The position numbers and the translations under genes were made by a program. This document shows, piece after piece, positions 55,183-64,000 of a stretch of 64,000 nt of DNA. Source of the stretch: Streptomyces poonensis (lineage in GTDB: Bacteria > Actinomycetota > Actinomycetes > Streptomycetales > Streptomycetaceae); assembly GCF_014650915.1 (NCBI RefSeq), contig NZ_BMVW01000004.1:292046-356045 (forward strand). Reading direction: 5' to 3'. The notes beneath the pieces were generated by a model. The model saw nothing but the letters and a program-made list of their open reading frames with translations. It was not told the origin of the DNA and searched no databases. How positions within the stretch are numbered: the stretch's first letter is position 1; every line of letters starts with the position of its first letter.

Positions 55183-56943
55183 ATGACTGAGTATGGCCGG
55201 GGCCAAGGCTCCGAACCGTGGCATCCCGAGGACCCGTTGTACGGGGACGACGGATGGGGAGGGCAGCAGGCCCAGCAGCCCCCTTACGGCGGCCGGCCGC
55301 AGCACTATCCGCAGCAGCCGCAGCAGCAGGCGCAGTACGGCGACTGGGGCCAGGGCGGGCAGCCCGGTTACGGCGCGGGGCAGCAGTCGTACCCGCAGCA
55401 GTACGACGGGCAGAACCACCCGCAGTACGACGGACAGGGACAGCAGGGACAGCAGGGGTACCAGGGCGGCTGGGACACCGGGGCCCATGCGTTCGACGGG
55501 ATGCACGGGGCGCCCGAGGCCCACGGGATCCAGGGGCAGCCCCAGGCGCAGTACCCCGCGGACCCCACGGACCCCTACGGGAACCAGGCCGGTGCGTACG
55601 GCGCCGAACAGCCCGACCGCTACGGCACCTCCGACGCGTACCCGCCGCCGGAGCAGCCCGGGCGCCGCCGCACCGAGCCCGAGCCCCGGGAGACCGACTG
55701 GGATCCCGGCCCCGATCAGGGCGAACACGCGTTCTTCGCGGGCGGAGACGACGACGAGGACGACGACGTCGACAGCGACGGCGGTCCGGGCGGGCGTGGC
55801 GGACGCGGTGACCGCCGGGGCCGGGGCGGCAAGGGAGCCAAGGCGGGCAAGGGCGGAAAGAAGCGCCGCAGCGGCTGTGCCTGCCTGGTGGTGGTGCTCG
55901 TCCTCGGCGGTGGCGTCGGCGGCGTCGGTTACTTCGGCTACCAGTTCTACCAAGACCGTTTCGGCGCGGCCCCGGACTACGCGGGGGAGGGCACGGACAA
56001 GACCGTGACCGTCACCATCTCCCAGGGCGCGAGCGGTTACACGATCGGCCAGGAGCTGAAGAAGGCCGACGTCGTCAAGAGCGTCGACGCGTTCGTGACC
56101 GCGCAGGCGAACAATCCCGACGGGGACAAGATCCAGGCCGGCGTCTACGTCCTCAACACGCAGATGTCCGCCGCGAACGCCGTCTCCCTCATGCTCGACC
56201 CCAAGAGCCGCAACAACCTGGTCATCGCCGAAGGACAGCGCAACGCCCAGATCTACAAGGCGATCGACAAGCGCCTGGAGCTGAAGTCGGGCACCACCGA
56301 GTCGGTCGCCGAGGACAAGTGGTCACAGCTCGGCCTGCCGGAGTGGGCGAACGACGACAAGGACATAAAGGACCCGCTCGAGGGCTTCCTCTACCCGTCC
56401 AGCTATCCCGTGGCCAAGGGCATGAAGCCCGAGGACGTGCTGAAGGAGATGGTGAACCTCTCCAAGCAGAAGTACGCCGAGTTCGGCCTGGAGAAGAAGG
56501 CCCAGAGCCTCGATCTGGAGGACCCGCTGCAGGTTCTCACCGTGGCGAGCCTCGTCCAGGCGGAGGGCAAGTACAAGCACGACTTCGAGAAGGTGGCGCG
56601 GGTCATCTACAACCGGCTCGAGCCCGACAACACCGAGACCTACGGCCTCCTCGACTTCGACTCGACGGTGAACTACCTGCGCGGCGAGTCCAAGCTCGCC
56701 ACGGGACCGGTCGACGACCTGCGGCAGATAAACGATCCGTACAACACGTACAAGATCAGGGGTCTGCCTCCCGGGCCGATCGGCAACCCGGGCGAGGAGG
56801 CGATCAAGGCCTCGCTCGAACCCGCCGAGGGTGACTGGTACTACTTCGTCTCCATCAGTGAGGACGAGACGCTCTTCGCCGTGACGAACGAAGAGCACAA
56901 CCGCAACCGCGAGAAGTACGAAGAGGCGCAGAACGGACAATGA
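55183..56943 (+). CDS. mltG: Endolytic murein transglycosylase MltG with a long disordered N-terminus
   Basis: The 586-residue protein starts with about 200 residues rich in Gln, Gly, Tyr, Pro and Asp (QPGYGAGQQSYPQQYDGQ), then an acidic stretch and a basic RRGRGGKGAKAGKGGKKRR segment. A transmembrane helix (about 230-256) leads to the extracellular YceG domain. The catalytic Glu lies in ASLVQAEGKYKHDFEKVARVIYNRL. MltG cuts nascent glycan strands and sets their length. The Q/G/Y-rich cytoplasmic part is far longer than in E. coli MltG. Confidence 0.94.
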   Translation: MTEYGRGQGSEPWHPEDPLYGDDGWGGQQAQQPPYGGRPQHYPQQPQQQAQYGDWGQGGQPGYGAGQQSYPQQYDGQNHPQYDGQGQQGQQGYQGGWDTGAHAFDGMHGAPEAHGIQGQPQAQYPADPTDPYGNQAGAYGAEQPDRYGTSDAYPPPEQPGRRRTEPEPRETDWDPGPDQGEHAFFAGGDDDEDDDVDSDGGPGGRGGRGDRRGRGGKGAKAGKGGKKRRSGCACLVVVLVLGGGVGGVGYFGYQFYQDRFGAAPDYAGEGTDKTVTVTISQGASGYTIGQELKKADVVKSVDAFVTAQANNPDGDKIQAGVYVLNTQMSAANAVSLMLDPKSRNNLVIAEGQRNAQIYKAIDKRLELKSGTTESVAEDKWSQLGLPEWANDDKDIKDPLEGFLYPSSYPVAKGMKPEDVLKEMVNLSKQKYAEFGLEKKAQSLDLEDPLQVLTVASLVQAEGKYKHDFEKVARVIYNRLEPDNTETYGLLDFDSTVNYLRGESKLATGPVDDLRQINDPYNTYKIRGLPPGPIGNPGEEAIKASLEPAEGDWYYFVSISEDETLFAVTNEEHNRNREKYEEAQNGQ

Positions 56944-57776
56944 GCGGCAACGACACCAAGCGCCGGGCCGCCGTGCTCGGCTCCCCGATCGACCACTCGC
57001 TCTCGCCGGTGCTGCACCGGGCCGCCTACGCGGCACTGGGGCTCGAGGGCTGGTCGTACGACCGCTTCGAGGTCGACGAGAGGACGCTGGAGACGTTCCT
57101 CGGCGGGCTCGGCCCCGAGTGGGCCGGGCTGTCGCTGACCATGCCGCTCAAGCGGGCCGTCATTCCGCTGCTGGACGGGATCAGCGAGACGGCGGCCTCG
57201 GTCGAGGCCGTCAACACCGTCGTGTTCACCGAGGACGGGCGGCGTACCGGCGACAACACCGACATCCCCGGGATGGTCGCCGCCCTGCGTGAGCGGGGCA
57301 TCGAGCAGGTCGACTCGGCCGCGATCCTCGGCGCGGGCGCCACCGCCTCCTCCGCGCTGGCCGCGCTCGGCCGGATCTGCACCGGCGAGGTCGTGGCGTA
57401 CGTACGCAGCGAGGCACGCGCCGCCGAGATGCGGCAGTGGGGCGAACGGCTCGGCGTCGAGGTGCGCACGGCCGACTGGGCGGACGCCGCCGAGGCGCTG
57501 CGCGCGCCGCTGGTCGTCGCGACGACCCCGGCCGGCACGACGGACGCGCTGGCGGCCGCCGTCCCGGAGATGCCCGCAACCCTGTTCGACGTGCTGTACG
57601 ACCCGTGGCCGACCGAGCTGGCGGCGCGCTGGTCCATGTACGGCGGCGCCGTCGTCAGCGGCCTCGACCTGCTGGTGCACCAGGCGGTGCTGCAGGTCGA
57701 GCAGATGACGGGGCGTGTCCCGGCGCCGGTGGACGTCATGCGCAAGGCGGGCGAGGACGCGCTCGCGGCCCGCTGA
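56940..57776 (+). CDS. aroE: Shikimate dehydrogenase
   Basis: The 278-residue protein has AVLGSPIDHSLSPVLHRAAY (shikimate serines), LTMPLKRAV with the catalytic Lys, NTVVF...GDNTDIPG with the catalytic Asp, a Rossmann AILGAGATASSALAAL, and GLDLLVHQAVLQ. It reduces 3-dehydroshikimate with NADPH. It overlaps mltG by 4 bp and opens the aro group. Confidence 0.94.
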   Translation: MSGNDTKRRAAVLGSPIDHSLSPVLHRAAYAALGLEGWSYDRFEVDERTLETFLGGLGPEWAGLSLTMPLKRAVIPLLDGISETAASVEAVNTVVFTEDGRRTGDNTDIPGMVAALRERGIEQVDSAAILGAGATASSALAALGRICTGEVVAYVRSEARAAEMRQWGERLGVEVRTADWADAAEALRAPLVVATTPAGTTDALAAAVPEMPATLFDVLYDPWPTELAARWSMYGGAVVSGLDLLVHQAVLQVEQMTGRVPAPVDVMRKAGEDALAAR

Positions 57777-57946
57777 AGGGCAGGTTCCGTCCCGCCTGAT
57801 GGACCTCCGGCCGGTCCCGGCGCCCGGACATGGGAGGATCGTCCCTGGCGGGCCAGGGCCGCGCACCCGGTCACGCCGTTGCCGTACGCGAGGACGCGTG
57901 TACACCGCGGCAGACGCAGTACCGGGCGCGAGCATGAGGAGCACCG

Positions 57947-60746
<2,800 letters not shown>

Positions 60747-60798
60747 CGCCCGTACGGCACCCCGGCCCGACCCGCCGTGCGGGCATGGGCACTTCGGG

Positions 60799-60836
60799 CC
60801 GTCCCCGGCCGTTCACCGAACAACGGCCGGGGACGG
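60799..60836 (+). terminator. Terminator after aroB
   Basis: CCGTCCCCGGCCGTT (60799-60813) pairs perfectly over 15 bp with 60822-60836, loop of 8 nt. Confidence 0.82.
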
Positions 60837-60915
60837 TACCGTTCGGTAGGGAACGGGGCCCGACGCCCCGTCCTGGCCAGCGTCAACGCGACTGAACGAG
60901 ACGGAGTGGCACCGG

Positions 60916-61866
60916 ATGCAGCACGCAGTGGGAGCTCCGCTGCCGCCGCCCCATCAGCCGGGGCACGGGAACGCGGCCGCCTGGTCCACAGCCGCGCACC
61001 ATCCGGGCAACACAGGTCATCCAGGGCCACCGGGCCACCCTGGCGGTGCGCCGACGACTCCCCCCGGTGCGGGCTTCGCCGGAGTACCGCTCCCGCCCGG
61101 TGCCCCACAGGTCCCGCCGCACCAGCCTCCTCCGCATCACCCTCCTTCGCATCAGGCGCCGCCGCACCAGGCCCCGCCGCACCAGACGGCACCCCACCAC
61201 GCGTCCTCGCCGCCGTCGCGGGACACCACCGGGCATGTGCAGCTTCCGCCCGGCGGCCCCGTCACCGCGCCGAGCGCACCGCCCGCCCCGAGCACGCCCG
61301 ACGCGACCACCGCCACGCTCGCGGTGCTGCTGATCGGCCCGGCGGGCGCGGGCAAGACCAGCGTCGCCAAGTTCTGGGCGGACCACCGCCGTGTCCCCAC
61401 GGCCCACATCAGCCTGGACGACGTACGGGAATGGGTGCGCTCGGGCTTCGCCGATCCCCAGTCGGGCTGGAACGACAACTCCGAGGCGCAGTATCGTCTC
61501 GCCCGCCGGACCTGCGGCTTCGCCGCCCGTAACTTCCTGGCCAACGGCATCTCCTGCATCCTCGACGACGCCGTCTTCCCCGACCGCCCGGTCGTCGGGC
61601 TGGGTGGCTGGAAACGGCATGTCGGCCCGGGGCTGCTGCCCGTCGTGCTGCTCCCCGGCCTGGAGATCGTGCTGGAGCGCAACGCGGAGCGCACGGGCAA
61701 CCGCCGCCTCACCGACGAGGAGGTCGCCCGCATCCACGGCCGCATGGCCGGCTGGTACGGATCCGGCCTGCCGATCATCGACAACTCCCAGCTGGACGTC
61801 CCCGCGACGGCCCGTGTCCTGGACGACATCCTGGCGCGGTCGATCGCCAGCCCGCCGAAGTGGTGA
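60916..61866 (+). CDS. P-loop kinase-like protein with a His/Pro-rich disordered N-terminus
   Basis: The 316-residue protein has about 130 N-terminal residues rich in Pro and His (PPHQPPPHHPPSHQAPPHQ), then an ATPase/kinase core. The core has a Walker A GPAGAGKTS (from residue 141), HISLDDVREWVRSG, a CILDDAVFPDR strand with Walker B-like acids, and a lid-like ERNAERTGNRRLTDEEV. This fits the AAA_33/zeta-toxin-like or phosphotransferase group. Substrate is unknown. It is monocistronic after the aroB terminator. Confidence 0.8.
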   Translation: MQHAVGAPLPPPHQPGHGNAAAWSTAAHHPGNTGHPGPPGHPGGAPTTPPGAGFAGVPLPPGAPQVPPHQPPPHHPPSHQAPPHQAPPHQTAPHHASSPPSRDTTGHVQLPPGGPVTAPSAPPAPSTPDATTATLAVLLIGPAGAGKTSVAKFWADHRRVPTAHISLDDVREWVRSGFADPQSGWNDNSEAQYRLARRTCGFAARNFLANGISCILDDAVFPDRPVVGLGGWKRHVGPGLLPVVLLPGLEIVLERNAERTGNRRLTDEEVARIHGRMAGWYGSGLPIIDNSQLDVPATARVLDDILARSIASPPKW

Positions 61867-62055
61867 CATGACAGGGGGCGTGCGCGGCCCCCGCGAGGCG
61901 TGAGGGGGCGCGCCGTCGCCCCGTGAGTACGGCGGGCAGCGGGCGTCACGACAGCGCGTCCCGGCCGTGTCGTGGCCCGCCCCGTACGGACGAGCCGCCG
62001 CCCGTCCGGACCCTCTGGACCGGCGGTTTCCGGCCACCGCTCATAGGCTCGGCCC

Positions 62056-63162
62056 ATGTCAGAGGTGTACGCGGCCCGCCGGGCCCGGCTTCGGGAGTGC
62101 TGCAACGCGGGCGGCAGCGCGACGGCGCTCGTCACCCGCCCGGCCAATGTGCGGTACCTCGCGGGAACGGCGATCCAGGACGCCGTCCTCCTGCTGGGCG
62201 CCGGCGAGGACCTGCTGCTGTGCCGCGGCACGCCCGGCGAGCGGTCCGAGGACGGACGGCCCGACGAGGCGTTGCGGGTGCATTCCCTGCCCGGCTCGGG
62301 CGGGGACCCCGCGGTCGCCGCCGCCGACCTCGCCGCGGGCCGGGGCGCCGAGTCGCTCGCGGTCGAGGAGCACCACCTCACCGTCACCCGGCACCGCGCC
62401 CTCGTATCCGTGGCCCCCCTGCTGCGCCTCACCGACCTCGGCGGCTCCGTCGAGCAACTGCGCGTGGTCAAGGACGAGGAGGAGATCTCCTGTCTGCGGA
62501 TCGCCGCGGAGATCACCGACCAGGCGCTCGCGGAGCTGCTGGAGTCGATCCTCGTCGGCCGCACCGAACGCCACCTCGCCCTCGAACTGGAGCGCCGTCT
62601 CGTCGACCACGGTGCCGACAGCGCCGCCTTCGCGACCTCCGTCGCCACCGGCCCCCACGCCGGCCGCCGCGGCCACCGGCCCACCGACCGGCGGGTCGAG
62701 GAGGGCGACTTCCTCTCCGTCTGCCTCGGCGCCACGTACCGCGGCTACCGCTGCGAGATCGGCCGCACCTTCGTCATCGGCACGTCCCCCGCAGACTGGC
62801 AGATCGAGCTCTACGACCTGGTCTTCGCGGCCCAGCGCGCCGGCCGCCAGGCCCTCGCGCCCGGAGTGGCCTACCGTGACGTGGACCGCGCGGCCCGCCA
62901 CGTCCTGGACTCGGCGGGGTACGCGGAAGGACTCGCTCCGCGGATGGGCCACGGGGTGGGCCTCGAAAACATCGAGGACCCGCAGTTGGCCCCGGCGGCC
63001 ATGGGTAAACTGGACGCTTGCGTGCCGGTCACCGTCGAACCGGGGGTCCACCTCCCGGGCCGGGGCGGCGTCCGGATCGATGACACGCTCGTCGTCCGCC
63101 CCGAGGCGGATGGCGGACCCGAGCTACTCACCATCACGACCAAGGAGCTGCTCGCGCTGTAG
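62056..63162 (+). CDS. Xaa-Pro peptidase homologue with altered metal site
   Basis: The 368-residue protein has the creatinase N-terminal domain and the pita-bread fold (M24) of aminopeptidase P. Compared with E. coli PepP ligands, the first two Asp are C223 and E234, the metal His is kept (H299 in GHGVG), the catalytic His seven residues later is I306, the first Glu is kept (E328 in TVEPGVH) and the last Glu is D342 (VRIDD). It may bind metal differently or lack peptidase activity. It sits directly upstream of efp, the usual place for pepQ-like genes. Confidence 0.86.
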   Translation: MSEVYAARRARLRECCNAGGSATALVTRPANVRYLAGTAIQDAVLLLGAGEDLLLCRGTPGERSEDGRPDEALRVHSLPGSGGDPAVAAADLAAGRGAESLAVEEHHLTVTRHRALVSVAPLLRLTDLGGSVEQLRVVKDEEEISCLRIAAEITDQALAELLESILVGRTERHLALELERRLVDHGADSAAFATSVATGPHAGRRGHRPTDRRVEEGDFLSVCLGATYRGYRCEIGRTFVIGTSPADWQIELYDLVFAAQRAGRQALAPGVAYRDVDRAARHVLDSAGYAEGLAPRMGHGVGLENIEDPQLAPAAMGKLDACVPVTVEPGVHLPGRGGVRIDDTLVVRPEADGGPELLTITTKELLAL

Positions 63163-63209
63163 CGCGTGTCTTCCCGGTCGTACACGTCAGTCCAGGAGAT
63201 TCCGCAACC

Positions 63210-63776
63210 GTGGCTTCCACGAACGACCTCAAGAACGGCCTGGTGCTCAAGCTCGAAGGCGGCCAGCTCTGGTCCGTCGTCGAGTTCCAGCACGTCAAGC
63301 CCGGCAAGGGCCCGGCCTTCGTGCGCACCAAGCTCAAGAACGTGCTCTCCGGCAAGGTCGTCGACAAGACCTTCAACGCCGGCGTCAAGGTCGAAACGGC
63401 CACCGTCGACAAGCGCGACATGCAGTTCTCCTACATGGACGGCGACTACTTCGTCTTCATGGACATGGAGACGTACGACCAGCTCATGGTCGACCGCAAG
63501 GCCGTCGGCGACGCCGCCAACTTCCTGATCGAGGGCTTCACGGCCACCGTCGCCCAGCACGAGGGCGAGGTGCTCTTCGTCGAGCTGCCCGCCGCCGTCG
63601 AGCTGGTCATCCAGGAGACCGAGCCGGGCGTCCAGGGCGACCGTTCCACCGGCGGCACCAAGCCCGCCACGCTGGAGACCGGCCACCAGATCCAGGTCCC
63701 GCTCTTCATCACCACCGGTGAGAAGATCAAGGTCGACACCCGCACGAGCGACTACCTCGGCCGGGTGAACAGCTAA
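63210..63776 (+). CDS. efp: Translation elongation factor P
   Basis: The 188-residue protein starts with [44 protein letters not shown], whose PGKGPA loop holds the tip lysine (K) that enters the peptidyl transferase centre. Two OB folds follow ([25 protein letters not shown]). It relieves stalling at polyproline. GTG 63210 is preceded by CAGGAGA. Confidence 0.97.
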   Translation: MASTNDLKNGLVLKLEGGQLWSVVEFQHVKPGKGPAFVRTKLKNVLSGKVVDKTFNAGVKVETATVDKRDMQFSYMDGDYFVFMDMETYDQLMVDRKAVGDAANFLIEGFTATVAQHEGEVLFVELPAAVELVIQETEPGVQGDRSTGGTKPATLETGHQIQVPLFITTGEKIKVDTRTSDYLGRVNS

Positions 63777-63778
63777 CC

Positions 63779-64000
63779 GTGGCCGCCCGTAACACGGCCC
63801 GTAAGCGCGCCTTCCAGATCCTCTTCGAGGGCGACCAGCGCGGGGCCGACGTCCTGACGGTCCTCGCCGACTGGGTCCGGCACTCCCGGAGCGACACCCG
63901 GCAGCCGCCGGTGAGCGAGTACACGATGCAGCTGGTCGAGGGCTACGCGGAGCACACGCGGCGCATCGACGAGCTGATCGCGCAGTACGCCGTCGGCTGG
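63779..64000 (+). CDS. nusB: Transcription antitermination factor NusB (partial)
   Basis: The frame runs off the window end. The visible 74 residues start AARNTARKRAFQILFEGDQRG, the NusB signature, followed by the helical region to LIAQYAVGW. NusB acts with S10 in rRNA antitermination. GTG 63779 lies 2 bp after the efp stop, the conserved efp-nusB order. Confidence 0.93.
   Translation, partial: MAARNTARKRAFQILFEGDQRGADVLTVLADWVRHSRSDTRQPPVSEYTMQLVEGYAEHTRRIDELIAQYAVGW

Overview
This is a chromosomal window from a high-GC actinomycete, almost certainly Streptomyces. The evidence is codon use with G or C at nearly every third position, many GTG/TTG starts and GTGA/ATGA overlaps, an ssgB sporulation gene, a TTA codon of the bldA type, and a gene order matching the ssgB-thrS-pim-pdx-ruv-sec-rel-hisS-rpsD-alaS-aro-efp-nusB block known from Streptomyces. 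Much of the order also follows Mycobacterium tuberculosis around thrS, pgsA, pimA, pdxST, ruvCAB, secDF, apt and rel.

Left part (1-7.6 kb): a minus-strand tRNA cluster (three Val-GAC, Cys, Gly) is followed by pabB-pabC, a double-GNAT acetyltransferase, a DsbA-like thioredoxin, two small membrane proteins (one of only 50 residues), a CGNR zinc-finger regulator, ssgB and a TIGR02611-type membrane protein, ending at a tRNA-Val(CAC). Accessory part (7.6-18.7 kb): between two near-identical tRNA-Val(CAC) genes lies an apparent pectin (rhamnogalacturonan) operon. It has a Tat lipoprotein binding protein, two permeases, a YesL-like membrane protein with a TTA codon, and a large Tat-exported PcRGLX/YetA-like protein; a promoter with two LacI-type palindromes precedes it. 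A DnaQ-type exonuclease and a divergent DUF4365 nuclease-like pair follow.

Central part (18.7-40.4 kb): thrS, a K+ channel, a HIT hydrolase, a 567-residue orphan membrane protein and an EF-G paralogue with altered GTPase motifs; then the phosphatidylinositol mannoside operon (pgsA, acyltransferase, pimA), a formylglycine-generating enzyme whose N-terminus looks frame-shifted, a LemA-like protein, pdxS-pdxT (vitamin B6), yebC, ruvCAB (Holliday junction processing), yajC-secD-secF (protein export) and apt.

Right part (40.4-64 kb): bifunctional rel, a DUF349 protein, a membrane-anchored cyclophilin, an MBL hydrolase, hisS, a VKOR-family protein, rarA, rpsD with a long structured leader, DUF948/DUF6167 proteins, alaS, ruvX, mltG, the shikimate genes aroE-aroC-aroK-aroB, a P-loop kinase-like protein with a His/Pro-rich tail, a divergent Xaa-Pro peptidase homologue, efp, and nusB cut by the window end. 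Most of the window is ordinary core genome. The unusual material is the pectin operon and its tRNA borders, the DUF4365 module, the two divergent homologues (EF-G-like and Xaa-Pro-like), the FGE 5' end, and a CRISPR-like repeat pair downstream of hisS.
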